A stretch of DNA of 64,000 nucleotides. Source: CAYZWU01 sp964482235 (GTDB lineage Bacteria > Planctomycetota > B15-G4 > CAYZWU01). The stretch's first letter is position 1; every line of letters starts with the position of its first letter. The notes under the pieces were generated by a model that saw nothing but the letters and a program-made list of their open reading frames with translations, was not told where the DNA came from and did no database searches. The stretch is taken from NCBI GenBank assembly GCA_964482235.1, contig CAYZWU010000016.1, positions 34,002 to 98,001 on the forward strand, read 5' to 3'. The position numbers and the translations under genes were made by a program. Of the stretch, positions 34,501-43,036 are shown one piece after another.

Positions 34501-34884
34501 CGCCTGGCTTACATCAAGGAGGCGCTCCGCAGCACGCCGGGCACGCACACGATGCTGATGGACCGGGTTCGCAGCCTGGAGCTGCGCCTGGAGCAGATCC
34601 AGATCCGCCTCACCGGCGACGCCGCGATCCGGCGCCGCAAAGAGCCGACGCCGCCGGCCGTGCTGAGCCGCGTGCAGAGGGCCGTCTCCAACCAGTGGTC
34701 TTCCCTGTCGGGCCCCACGCAAACCGACCGGCAATCCTTCGAGATCGCTTCGAAGGAGCTCGAGGAGATCGTGACCAGGCTGACCTTTCTCGTGGAGCAC
34801 GACCTCGCGCCGCTCGAGGAAGCGCTGGAAAAGGCAGGGGCGCCCTGGACACCGGGGCGCATTCCCCGCTGGAAACATGAATGA
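31594..34884 (+). CDS. Secreted VPS10/sortilin-like beta-propeller protein 1
   Basis: The 1096-residue protein has a signal peptide (MTAFLCILLISVAGLAAA) and a large ten-bladed-type propeller built of BNR/Asp-box repeats: GGVWKTTNAGTTWKP, GIYKSLDGGRTWKR, GLFKTTDGGETFAP, GFYRSRDGGLNFER, LFRSDDRGDSWTA and LLRSTDRGRTWTS. This is the layout of bacterial sortilin/VPS10-like or xyloglucanase-like glycosyl hydrolases; catalytic residues cannot be identified. The C-terminal 300 residues include a strand domain (about 745-920) and a long helical, Arg-rich tail. It is likely a periplasmic or surface binding protein or hydrolase. A paralogue lies at 35560-39441. Confidence 0.82.
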   Translation: MNRMTAFLCILLISVAGLAAAENEDDKPDKTAMNPGTFAGLKLRGIGPALQSGRIGDIAVHPTDRSVWYVAVASGGVWKTTNAGTTWKPIFDKQGSYSIGCLAMDPVDPRVVWIGTGENNSQRSVGFGDGIYKSLDGGRTWKRKGLENSEHIAKILIDPRNTDVVYVAAQGPLWAPGGERGLFKTTDGGETFAPVLTISENTGVTDAAFDPRDPDIIYAASYQRRRHVWTLIDGGPESALHKSCDGGATWEKIGKGLPGGDLGRIGIAVSLIDPDVVYALVEAAGKDGGFYRSRDGGLNFERRSSYVATSPQYYQEICADPHRFDCVYSLDTSLMFTEDGGKTFKAKSHKAKHVDNHALVFDPIDPDYLLVGCDGGLYESFDCGATWDFKANLPVTQFYRVAVDNDFPFYNVYGGTQDNGTQGGPSRTRLRHGISNREWIITHGGDGFEPQVDPDNPDIVYSQSQHGVLARYDRGTGDRTSIQPQAWEEGEALRWNWDSPLLISPHSSQRLYFAAQKLFRSDDRGDSWTAISGDLSRNLDRNSLEVMGRIFSIDAVAKHWNTSYYGNVVSLSESPCREGLIYAGTDDGLIQATVDGGANWTRLESFPGIPDRTYVADIEASRHAEGTVFAAFNNHKMGDFKPYLLRSTDRGRTWTSMAGDLPERGPVWSIVEDHVDPDLLFAGTEFGLFFTVNGGKQWIRLNGNVPVIPFRDLEIQRRENDLVAATFGRGFYILDDYTPLRFVSEELLEQEAELFPVRKAWMYIPESPLGGRTKGPQGDSFYVAPNPPFGAVFTYYLKEGLKSRKQQRKEAEKKALKDGETIAIPSWDELRREDREEKPTVLLTIRDEEGIVIRRIDGPSGKGFHRVAWDLRHPASTPAVKRDSSSSRGGRRSGSGPMVLPGTYSVCLEKMVDGQSTPLGESRTFEAAPLVSTVLTASDRAALHAFQKKTARLQRAALGVNKAAVEVKDRLAYIKEALRSTPGTHTMLMDRVRSLELRLEQIQIRLTGDAAIRRRKEPTPPAVLSRVQRAVSNQWSSLSGPTQTDRQSFEIASKELEEIVTRLTFLVEHDLAPLEEALEKAGAPWTPGRIPRWKHE

Positions 34885-34975
34885 GCACAGCCGTGCAGCC
34901 CGCCGCGGAAGTTGTTCGGACTCGAATCGCTTCGTCAACGGACTGCCGGGATCCAGCACCATCGAGGAGTACTAG

Positions 34976-35488
34976 ATGCATTTCAATTCCCTGAACCGAA
35001 AACTGCACAAGTGGGGAGCGGTGATCGTCGCCCTGCCCCTGCTGGTGATCATACTCAGCGGCATCCTGCTCCAGTTCAAAAAGCAGGCGGACTGGATCCA
35101 GCCTCCCGGCCAGGAAGGGACCGGCACGGTGCCGGCTCTCTCCTTCGACGCGATCCTGGAGGCTGCCAGGAGTGTTCCCGAATCGGAGATCACGACCTGG
35201 GACGACGTGGACCGCCTCGATGTGCGCCCGGGCAAGGGCGTGATCAAGGTCCGCGCGAAGAACAGCTACGAGATCCAGATCGACGCGGCCACGGGCAAGA
35301 TCCTCTGGCAGCAGAACCGCTTGTCCGACGTGATCGAGAACATCCACGACGGATCGTTCTTTCACGACTCCGTCAAGATCTGGATCTTCTTTCCCGCGGC
35401 CCTGATCCTCCTCGGGCTGCTGGCAACCGGACTGATGATCTTCTTTCAACCCTACTTCAATCACAGGAATCGAAAGGGGATCAAGTGA
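34976..35488 (+). CDS. PepSY-associated membrane protein
   Basis: The 170-residue protein starts with FNSLNRKLHKWGAVIVALPL, the K-H-W helix typical of PepSY_TM proteins, then a short periplasmic domain with YEIQIDAATGKILWQQNR (a PepSY strand) and a second membrane helix near 135-155 (FFPAALILLGLLATGLMIFF) preceded by NIHDGSFF. Two helices and one PepSY unit make it a half-size member. GAGGAG lies seven bases upstream of the ATG. It sits between the two sortilin-like genes, with 91 and 71 bases on either side, and may belong to the same transcript. Relatives are linked to iron-siderophore reduction or envelope peptidase control. Confidence 0.8.
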   Translation: MHFNSLNRKLHKWGAVIVALPLLVIILSGILLQFKKQADWIQPPGQEGTGTVPALSFDAILEAARSVPESEITTWDDVDRLDVRPGKGVIKVRAKNSYEIQIDAATGKILWQQNRLSDVIENIHDGSFFHDSVKIWIFFPAALILLGLLATGLMIFFQPYFNHRNRKGIK

Positions 35489-35559
35489 AGTTGAAATCCT
35501 GGCCGCCGGTACGGCGGAAAGGCATTTTGTTTCTGTCAGGCACCCGACTGGAAGAGACG

Positions 35560-38500
35560 ATGATGAAAAGACTGCTCTGTTTCGTGATCTGTGTATCCGT
35601 TCTGGCCGGACCATTCCTCCTTCCCACCGTGCAGGCGGCTGCCGACGAGAAGAAGTCCGGCGAGGAGAAGATCAAGCCGCTGCTGCCTGCCGCATGGGTC
35701 GACACGTTCAAGTGGCGCAGCATCGGACCGGCCGCCATGGGCGGCCGCATCACCGACGTCGCCGTGAGCGCCAAGGATCCCAACATCTGGTGGGCGGCCA
35801 CTGCGTCGGGCGGCCTCCTGAAGACCACGAACAACGGCACGACCTTCGAGCACCAGTTCGACCACGAGAACACCGTCTCCATCGGCGACGTGGCCGTGGC
35901 GCCGTCGAATCACGACATCGTCTGGGTCGGGACGGGAGAGGCGAACCCCCGCAACTCCGTCTCGTGGGGCGACGGAGTCTACAAGTCCGTCGACGGCGGC
36001 AGGACCTGGACCCACATGGGCCTGAAGGAGAGCTTCCAGATAGGACGGATCGCCATCCACCCCGAGAAGCCGGACATCGTCTACGTGGGCGCCCTCGGGC
36101 GGCTCTGGGGCCCGAACCAGGAGCGCGGCCTCTACAAGACGACGGACGGCGGCAAGACGTGGGAGAAGATCTTCTACGTGAACGACAAGACGGGAATCAT
36201 CGACGTGCAGATCTGCCCCGGCTCGCCCGACACGCTGCTCCTCGCCGCCTACGAGAGGGAGCGCGACGGCTTCGACTCCAACGATCCCAAGAAGAAATGG
36301 GGTCCCGGCAGCGGGATCTACAAGACCAAGGACGGCGGGGCGTCGTTCCGGAAGATCACCGAAGGCCTGCCCTCCTGCCAGCTCGGACGGATCGGCCTCG
36401 ACTACTGCCAGAGCGATCCCGAGCTCGTCTTTGCCGTGATCGAATCGGAAAAGATCGCCCAGGAACCGGAGAACGCCCCCTACATCGGCATCCGCGGCGA
36501 GGACGTGGAGGTCGGCGCCCGCCTGACCGAGATCACCGAGGGCGGCCCGGCCGAGGAGGCGGGGCTGAAGAAGGGCGACATCATCCTCTCCATCGAGGAC
36601 GAGACCGTCCACTCCTACAGCGAGCTGCTCAAGGTGGTCCGGCACCACCTGGCCGGCGACACGGTGAAGATGGAGATCTCGCGCAACCGCGAGAGCGTCA
36701 TCGTCGAGCTCACCTTCTCGAAGCGCCCCGGCTCGGAGGAGGATGCAGAGAGCGAGAGCGAATCGCGGCGGCGGCGCCGCAGCAACGCCTTCAGCTCCGG
36801 GCTGGGCGGCCAGCGGGAGAACATGCAGGATCAGCAGGGGAAGGACGGCCACGAATTCGGCGGCATCTACAAGTCCACCGACGGCGGCGAGACGTGGACG
36901 CGCATCAACTCGGTGAACCCGAGGCCGATGTACTACAGCCAGGTTCGCGTCGATCCGAGCAACCCCGAGCACGTCTACGTTCTCGGCACCTCGCTCTACC
37001 GATCCAAGGACGGTGGCGAGACGTTCAGCAGCGACGGCGGCGGGCGCAGCGTTCACGTGGATCATCACGCCATGTGGATCGATCCGCGCGACGGCCGGCA
37101 CATCATCCTCGGCAACGACGGCGGCATCTACGTCACCTACGACCGCATGAAGAACTGGGACCACCTCAACCATGTGGCCATCGGCCAGTTCTACCACGTG
37201 GGCGTCGGACCGAGGCGCGACTACATGGTCTACGGCGGCCTGCAGGACAACGGCAGCTGGGGAGGCCCGAGCCTCACGCGAACGAGAAGCGGCCCGGTGA
37301 ACGAGGACTGGATCCGGATCGGCGGCGGCGACGGCTTCATCTGCCTGGTCGATGCCGACGATCCCGACCAGGTCTACTACGCGTCGCAGAACGGCGGGCT
37401 CGGCCGGATCAACCTGAAAACCGGCGACCAAGGCTACATGCGGGCCCGCGCCCCTCGCGGCACCCGCTACCGCTTCAACTGGAAGACCCCATATCTCCTC
37501 TCGCACCACAACTCCGGGATCTACTACATGGCCGGAAACTACGTGTTCCGCTCCCTGTCGCAGGGTGACAACCTGAAGCCTATCTCCCCCGAGATCTCGG
37601 CCACGGACAAGGGCGCCGCCACTGCGCTGGCGGAAAGCCCCCGCGATCCCGACCTGCTCTACAGCGGCACCAACGACGGGCTGCTCTGGAAGACGGAGAA
37701 CGGCGGCCGGGAGTGGATCAACCTCTTCGATATCCCCGAGAAGATGGAAAAGAAGGAGAAAAAGGATGCCGCCGCCCCGCCGGTCGCGTCGACGGGCGAT
37801 CGTCCCGAACGGCGAGGCGAAGGACGGGGAGACCGGTCGTCGCGTGGCGGAGGCCGGGGCGGCCGATTCATCGAGATGCTCAAGAGCCAGGACGCCAACG
37901 GCGACGGCCGGATCGAGAAGGGTGAAGTTTCTGAAAGGATGGCCGGCTTCTTCGACCGCCTGGACACGAACAGCGACGGCGTGATCGATGAAGACGAGAT
38001 GAAGGCCATGGCCGAACGCCGCGGAGGCGGGGCAAGACCGGAGGAGAGTGCAGAGAGAGAATCCGGTCAGCCGGAGGAAAAACCTGAAAGCAAACCGGAT
38101 CCGGAGAGCAAGGCGCCCGAGACCGAGCAGCCGAAGGAACAGCCGGAGAGCGAGCAGCCTGACGCCGAACCGCCGCAGGAAGGCAAGCAGCCTGAAGCCG
38201 GAAAACCGCAAGAGAGCTCCTCGGCCGAACCTGTCGCTGCCGACGATCCGGTCTCGGGAGAATGGGCGGCCCAGGCGATGGGCGAGCAGATTCCGGCCGG
38301 TGAAGGAAAGTTCTCCATGACCCTGAAGCTCGGGGACGGCGGCAAGGTCACGGGCACGTTCACGTCGCGGCTCGGGGAAGGCGAGATCGTGGACGGCCGC
38401 TACAAGGCCGACAGTGCGTCCATCGCCTTCGCCTTCGACACCGAACAGATGACCCTCGAGTTCAGCGCAAAGATCTCCAAGGGAAGGATGAGCGGAAGCA

Positions 38501-39441
38501 TGGAGATGGGCGGGGGCATCTACTCCTTCGAGTTCGAGGCAAAGCGCTCGGGCGATGCCGCCAAGACGGACGCCGCTGCCGCGGATGGCGCGACCGCCGA
38601 TTCCGGCAAGCCTGCCAAACCCGGGAAATCGATCGACAAGCTTCTGCCCGATCCGCGCTGGGTCAGCTCGATCGAGCCGTCGCGGTTCAAGAAGGAACGC
38701 GTCTACGTCACCTTCGACGGGCACCGCTCCAACGACGACGAGCCCTATCCCTTCGTGTCCGATGACATGGGAGAGACGTGGCAGCCGATCCGCTCCAACC
38801 TCCCTGCGGGCTGCGGCTCGACGCGGGTGATTCGCGAGGACAGGGAGAACCAGGACATCCTCTACCTCGGCACGGAGTTCGCCCTCTTCGTCTCCATCGA
38901 CCGGGGAGCCACCTGGACCAGGCTGAACAGCAACCTCCCCACCGTGGCGGTGCACGAGGTCGCGCAGCATCCCTCGCTGGACGAGATCGTCGTGGCCACC
39001 CACGGCCGGAGCATCTGGGTCCTCGACGTGACCCCCCTGCGCCAGATGAACGCGGAAACGGTGCAGGACAGGGCGTTCCTCTACAAGCCGAGCGAGGTGG
39101 TCTTCAAGCAGTCCGAGCCGAGCCGCGGCGGCACGATCCGCCGCTTCGTTGGCGAGAATCCTCCCTCCGACGCCCTGATCTTCTACTCCATCGGCAAGAA
39201 GGCGGGACGGATCCGCCTCGAGATCAAGGACATGATGGGCGACACGATCAAGGAGCTCGAGGCGAATCCGGAACCCGGCTTCCACGTTGCCAGGTGGGAC
39301 CTTCGCCGTCCTTCTCCCGAGGGTCAGAGGAGCCGGTGGCGCCGCGGATCGCGCATTGATCCGGGCGACTATCTCGTGGTCCTGACCACGGACAACCAGA
39401 CGTTGACGCAGAAGCTTCGCGTGTCGCGCGATTCCGATTGA
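35560..39441 (+). CDS. Secreted mosaic VPS10/sortilin-like propeller with PDZ, EF-hand and lipocalin-like inserts
   Basis: The 1293-residue product has a signal peptide (MMKRLLCFVICVSVLAGPFL) and the same Asp-box propeller as the 31594 product (GLLKTTNNGTTFEH, GVYKSVDGGRTWTH, GLYKTTDGGKTWEK, GIYKSTDGGETWTR). Three inserts interrupt it. A PDZ domain spans about 306-380 (GGPAEEAGLKKGDIILSIED). Two EF-hand loops lie near 776-787 (DANGDGRIEKGE) and 802-813 (DTNSDGVIDEDE). A Pro/Glu-rich linker leads to a beta-sheet domain at about 896-1000 with a GKVTGTFTSRLGEGEI-type pattern. A last propeller segment (FVSDDMGETWQP) follows. It should be extracytoplasmic and may bind calcium and a peptide tail. 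Either of two adjacent ATG codons (35560, 35563) may start it. Confidence 0.82.
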   Translation: MMKRLLCFVICVSVLAGPFLLPTVQAAADEKKSGEEKIKPLLPAAWVDTFKWRSIGPAAMGGRITDVAVSAKDPNIWWAATASGGLLKTTNNGTTFEHQFDHENTVSIGDVAVAPSNHDIVWVGTGEANPRNSVSWGDGVYKSVDGGRTWTHMGLKESFQIGRIAIHPEKPDIVYVGALGRLWGPNQERGLYKTTDGGKTWEKIFYVNDKTGIIDVQICPGSPDTLLLAAYERERDGFDSNDPKKKWGPGSGIYKTKDGGASFRKITEGLPSCQLGRIGLDYCQSDPELVFAVIESEKIAQEPENAPYIGIRGEDVEVGARLTEITEGGPAEEAGLKKGDIILSIEDETVHSYSELLKVVRHHLAGDTVKMEISRNRESVIVELTFSKRPGSEEDAESESESRRRRRSNAFSSGLGGQRENMQDQQGKDGHEFGGIYKSTDGGETWTRINSVNPRPMYYSQVRVDPSNPEHVYVLGTSLYRSKDGGETFSSDGGGRSVHVDHHAMWIDPRDGRHIILGNDGGIYVTYDRMKNWDHLNHVAIGQFYHVGVGPRRDYMVYGGLQDNGSWGGPSLTRTRSGPVNEDWIRIGGGDGFICLVDADDPDQVYYASQNGGLGRINLKTGDQGYMRARAPRGTRYRFNWKTPYLLSHHNSGIYYMAGNYVFRSLSQGDNLKPISPEISATDKGAATALAESPRDPDLLYSGTNDGLLWKTENGGREWINLFDIPEKMEKKEKKDAAAPPVASTGDRPERRGEGRGDRSSRGGGRGGRFIEMLKSQDANGDGRIEKGEVSERMAGFFDRLDTNSDGVIDEDEMKAMAERRGGGARPEESAERESGQPEEKPESKPDPESKAPETEQPKEQPESEQPDAEPPQEGKQPEAGKPQESSSAEPVAADDPVSGEWAAQAMGEQIPAGEGKFSMTLKLGDGGKVTGTFTSRLGEGEIVDGRYKADSASIAFAFDTEQMTLEFSAKISKGRMSGSMEMGGGIYSFEFEAKRSGDAAKTDAAAADGATADSGKPAKPGKSIDKLLPDPRWVSSIEPSRFKKERVYVTFDGHRSNDDEPYPFVSDDMGETWQPIRSNLPAGCGSTRVIREDRENQDILYLGTEFALFVSIDRGATWTRLNSNLPTVAVHEVAQHPSLDEIVVATHGRSIWVLDVTPLRQMNAETVQDRAFLYKPSEVVFKQSEPSRGGTIRRFVGENPPSDALIFYSIGKKAGRIRLEIKDMMGDTIKELEANPEPGFHVARWDLRRPSPEGQRSRWRRGSRIDPGDYLVVLTTDNQTLTQKLRVSRDSD

Positions 39442-39533
39442 TCGGTGCCGCCTTCCGCTGAGCAAGCTCTCGATACAGGGGAGCTCGAATCGAGCCCCGC
39501 TGAGATTCAATAACCCGATATTCAGGAAGAGCC

Positions 39534-42500
39534 ATGAGCAAGATCGTCAGCCTTCTTTTCCTTCTTGTACTCGCCGCGTCATCCCTGCCTGCCCGTGCGA
39601 ACGGCGAGGAGATCTTCCTCGCCGGAGACCCGGCCCTGTCGCCCGACGGCGCCACGCTCCTCTTCTCGTGGCGCGGCGACATCTGGTCCGTGCCGTCCGC
39701 CGGCGGCACGGCGCGGCAGATCACCAGCCACACCGACCGCGACTCCGATCCCTGCTTCTCGCCCGACGGGACAGAGATCGCCTTCACCAGCAGCCGGGCC
39801 GGCGGGAGCCAGGTCTTCGTGATGAAGGCCGACGGCAGCACGCCGGAGCAGGTCACCTGGCACTCGGCGGGCAGCTCGCTGCGCGGCTGGTACCCTGACG
39901 GAAAATCGCTCCTCGTGAGCGGGATGCGCGATCACTTCTGGCGCGATTCCAGGCGGCTCTTCCGGATCGATCGGTCGAAGCGCGGACCGGAGCGGATTCT
40001 CTTCGACGCGGCGGCCGACGGCGGATCCCTCTCGCCCGACGGCAAGAAGGTCCTCTTCACGCGGGAAGGCGTGGTCTGGTGGCGCAAGGGCTATCGCGGT
40101 TGCTCGGCAAGCCAGATCTGGCTCTTCGACGAGACGGCAGGCTCTTTCACCAAGCTACTCGACCACGAGAACGGCTGCCGCTCGCCTCTCTGGAAGCCCG
40201 ACGGATCGGGTTTCTATTTCGTGGGCGCGAGCGACGGATCGTTCAACATCTGGTCGTACGATCTCGCAACGGGCCGGCAGGAAAAGCTGACCAGGTTCAT
40301 TGACGACACGGTGGTCGAACCCTGCCTCTCGAAGGACGGCTCCACCATCGTCTTCCGCCACCTCTTCGATTTCTACAGGCTGCGTCCCGGATCGGGCGGG
40401 GAGCCTGAACGCCTCGACATCCAGTGCTGTGCCGACGTGGAGCAGGAGCGGACCGAGCGCCGCAGGGCGAAGACGGCGGAGCGGGCCTCCTTCACGGGCG
40501 ACGGTCTGGAAGTGGCCTTCACGGCCGGCGGCAACCTCTGGGTGATGGACACGGTCCTGCGCGAGCCGCGCCAGGTCATTGACACGGCCGAGGAGGAGAG
40601 CTCCCCCCTCTTCTCGCCCGATGGCAACGCGATCCTCTTCATCGGCAACAGCGGCGGGCAGTGCGACCTCTGGGTGGCCATGCGCGGCGACGAGGAGAAG
40701 TACTGGTGGCAGAACGAGACGTTCACCCTCGAGCGAATCACCGAATCGGAGGAGCCCGAGTCGTCGCCCACCTTCAGCCCCGATGGCAAGAAGATCGCCT
40801 TCGTGCGCGGGCGGGGCGACCTCTGGATCGCGGACCCGGACGGCAAGAACGCCAGGGAGCTCTTCCCCTCGTGGAACAGCCCGGACTACGACTGGTCCCC
40901 TGACTCGAAGTGGATCGTCTACGCCCGAAGCGACAGCGACTTCAACCGCGACATCTGGGTGCAGCCCGTGGACGGCTCGAGCCCGCCCCATAACATCTCC
41001 CGCCATCCGGACAACGACTACGGCCCAGTCTGGTCGCCCGACGGCAAGAAGATCGCCTTCACCGGGCGCCGCCAGACCGAGGAGACGGACATCTACTACG
41101 TCTGGGTTTCCCGGGAGGAGCACGAGAAGAGCAAGAGGGACCGCTCGCTCGAGGAGGCCCTCGAGAAGATGGACAAGGTCCGAAAGAAGAAGGGCAAGAA
41201 GAAGGACGAGCCGAAACCGGGCCAGGAGGAGGAGGAGAGCCCGGCTGAAGAGCCCGAACCCGACGAGCCGGCCGGCAAGGAGAGCGATGACAGGACTGAC
41301 GAGAAGGAGAAGCCGAAGAAGGATGAGGAGATGAAGGTCCCCGAGGTGACGGTCGACCTGGACCGGATCCACGAACGCCTTCACCGCGTGTCGATCCCCG
41401 ACGCCCGCGAGAACGGCCTCTTCTGGTCCCACGACTCGAAGAAGCTCGCCTTCTTTGCCACGATCAAGGGCAAGAGGGGAACGTGGACGCTGGAGATCCC
41501 GAAGAAGCTCGAGCCCGTTCATCTCTCCGACAAGACGGGATCGGGAGCGCGCTGGATCGAGGAGGGCAACCGCATCGTCTGGCTCTCGTCCGGCCTGCCG
41601 GCCACCCTTTCCTCGTCGGGCAAGGCCGAGTCCTTCTCCTTCGAGGTGAAGTGGGAGCTCGACCTCGACGCCTGGTACCGCGCCGGGTTCGTGATGGCCT
41701 GGCGCCACATGCGCGACTCCTTCTATGACGGACGCCTGAACGGAAGGGACTGGGACGTCATCCGGAAGAAGTACGAGGACCGGGCCGCCCGCTCGCCCGA
41801 CAGGCAGACCTTCGGGACAATCATGAGCCTGATGCTGGGCGAGCTGAACGGTTCGCACCTCGGCTTCTACACCTCGAGAGGCGGCGGTCGCTCTCGAGGC
41901 AGCACCGGATCGGACACCGAATGGCGCGAGGAGACGCCCCACCTGGGTGTGCGGTTCGCGGCTGATTTCCCCGGTCCGGGCCTCAAGGTGCGCGACGTTT
42001 TCCACGACGGTCCCGCCGACCGGAAGAAGAACGGTCTCGAGTCTGGCGAAACGATCCTCTCCATCGACGGTACGGCCGTGGGTCCGGGTATTGACCTGAC
42101 GGCGCTTCTCAACGGCCCCCTCGACCGGGAGATCCGCCTCGAGGTGCAGAATGTCGCGGGCGAGAAGCGGGACGTGTCGATCCGGCCGATCAGCTTCGGG
42201 ATGGCCCGCAGCCTTCTCTACAGGAACTGGCTCGACACCTGCCGCGCCGCGGTCAGGGAGATCTCCGGCGACCGCCTCGGCTACCTCCACGTCCGGGGGA
42301 TGAACTGGTCGAGCTTCCTCGAGTTCGAGAGGGAGATCTACGCCGAGGGTGCGGGCCGCGACGGCCTCCTGATCGACGTGCGCGACAACGGCGGCGGCTT
42401 CACGGCGGACCATCTTCTCACCGTCCTCTGCCAGCCGACCCACGCCATCACGATCCAGCGCGGCGGCCGCCCCGGCTATCCCCAGGACAGGCGGATCTAC

Positions 42501-42875
42501 GCCACCTGGGACAAGCCGATCGTGGTCCTCTGCAACCAGAACAGCTTCAGCAACGCCGAGATCTTCAGCCACGCCATCAAGAACCTCGGCCGCGGTAAGC
42601 TCGTGGGCGTCCCCACGGCAGGCGGCGTGATCTCCACGGGAAGCGCCAGGATCATGGACCTGGGCCGGATGCGCATGCCGTTCCGCGGCTGGTTCTTGAT
42701 CAACGACGGCCTCGACATGGAGCTCAACGGAGCGGTCCCCCACGTCATCGTCTGGCCCGAACCGGGCGAGCTGCCGGCGGGCAAGGACAGGCAGCTGGAG
42801 AAGGCGATCGAAGTTCTTCTCGAGCAGGTAAACGAGGCAAAGGACAAGCCAACGCCGATCTACCGGAAGATCTGA
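39534..42875 (+). CDS. Tricorn-like serine protease, secreted
   Basis: The 1113-residue protein has a signal peptide (MSKIVSLLFLLVLAASSL) and a long run of TolB/PD40 propeller repeats (LSPDGATLLFSW, FSPDGTEIAFTSS, WSPDGKKIAFTGR). A very charged Lys/Glu linker lies at about 530-600. The C-terminal part has the tricorn core domain, a PDZ domain (about 800-880) and an S41-type protease domain. Catalytic candidates are H775 (LNGSHLGF) and S1006 (NQNSFSNAEIFSH); tricorn has Asp after the nucleophile where this protein has Asn. Tricorn-type enzymes trim peptides. The signal peptide places this one outside the cytoplasm. AGGAAGAG lies just before the ATG. Confidence 0.88.
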   Translation: MSKIVSLLFLLVLAASSLPARANGEEIFLAGDPALSPDGATLLFSWRGDIWSVPSAGGTARQITSHTDRDSDPCFSPDGTEIAFTSSRAGGSQVFVMKADGSTPEQVTWHSAGSSLRGWYPDGKSLLVSGMRDHFWRDSRRLFRIDRSKRGPERILFDAAADGGSLSPDGKKVLFTREGVVWWRKGYRGCSASQIWLFDETAGSFTKLLDHENGCRSPLWKPDGSGFYFVGASDGSFNIWSYDLATGRQEKLTRFIDDTVVEPCLSKDGSTIVFRHLFDFYRLRPGSGGEPERLDIQCCADVEQERTERRRAKTAERASFTGDGLEVAFTAGGNLWVMDTVLREPRQVIDTAEEESSPLFSPDGNAILFIGNSGGQCDLWVAMRGDEEKYWWQNETFTLERITESEEPESSPTFSPDGKKIAFVRGRGDLWIADPDGKNARELFPSWNSPDYDWSPDSKWIVYARSDSDFNRDIWVQPVDGSSPPHNISRHPDNDYGPVWSPDGKKIAFTGRRQTEETDIYYVWVSREEHEKSKRDRSLEEALEKMDKVRKKKGKKKDEPKPGQEEEESPAEEPEPDEPAGKESDDRTDEKEKPKKDEEMKVPEVTVDLDRIHERLHRVSIPDARENGLFWSHDSKKLAFFATIKGKRGTWTLEIPKKLEPVHLSDKTGSGARWIEEGNRIVWLSSGLPATLSSSGKAESFSFEVKWELDLDAWYRAGFVMAWRHMRDSFYDGRLNGRDWDVIRKKYEDRAARSPDRQTFGTIMSLMLGELNGSHLGFYTSRGGGRSRGSTGSDTEWREETPHLGVRFAADFPGPGLKVRDVFHDGPADRKKNGLESGETILSIDGTAVGPGIDLTALLNGPLDREIRLEVQNVAGEKRDVSIRPISFGMARSLLYRNWLDTCRAAVREISGDRLGYLHVRGMNWSSFLEFEREIYAEGAGRDGLLIDVRDNGGGFTADHLLTVLCQPTHAITIQRGGRPGYPQDRRIYATWDKPIVVLCNQNSFSNAEIFSHAIKNLGRGKLVGVPTAGGVISTGSARIMDLGRMRMPFRGWFLINDGLDMELNGAVPHVIVWPEPGELPAGKDRQLEKAIEVLLEQVNEAKDKPTPIYRKI

Positions 42876-42900
42876 GAACGGCAACGCTGTCAAATCCACC

Positions 42901-42942
42901 CGGCAGAGCGATTCGGTCATAGCAGGCCGAGGAGCTCTGCCG
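42901..42942 (+). other. Hairpin after the tricorn-like gene
   Basis: CGGCAGAGC and GCTCTGCCG form a perfect 9-bp stem with a 24-base loop, 26 bases after the stop codon. The sequence that follows (ttccattccccc) is pyrimidine-rich without a T-run, so it may be a weak terminator. Confidence 0.35.
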
Positions 42943-43036
42943 TTCCATTCCCCCCTTTCAGATCAGACGAATTAAGATATAATGGCAGGGAACTCGGGGC
43001 TCGAATCGCCTGACATCCGCAAACAGGAGGTTCCAC

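Noticed and set aside
35536..39510. A 1324-codon open frame antisense to the mosaic propeller gene
   Set aside because: It mirrors a GC-rich gene with strong codon bias, has low-complexity Val/Asp/Arg/Gly-rich translation, no ribosome site and no recognisable domain. The sense frame has clear Asp-box, PDZ and EF-hand motifs.
40155..42920. A 921-codon open frame antisense to the tricorn-like gene
   Set aside because: Same reasons: shadow of a GC-rich coding frame.
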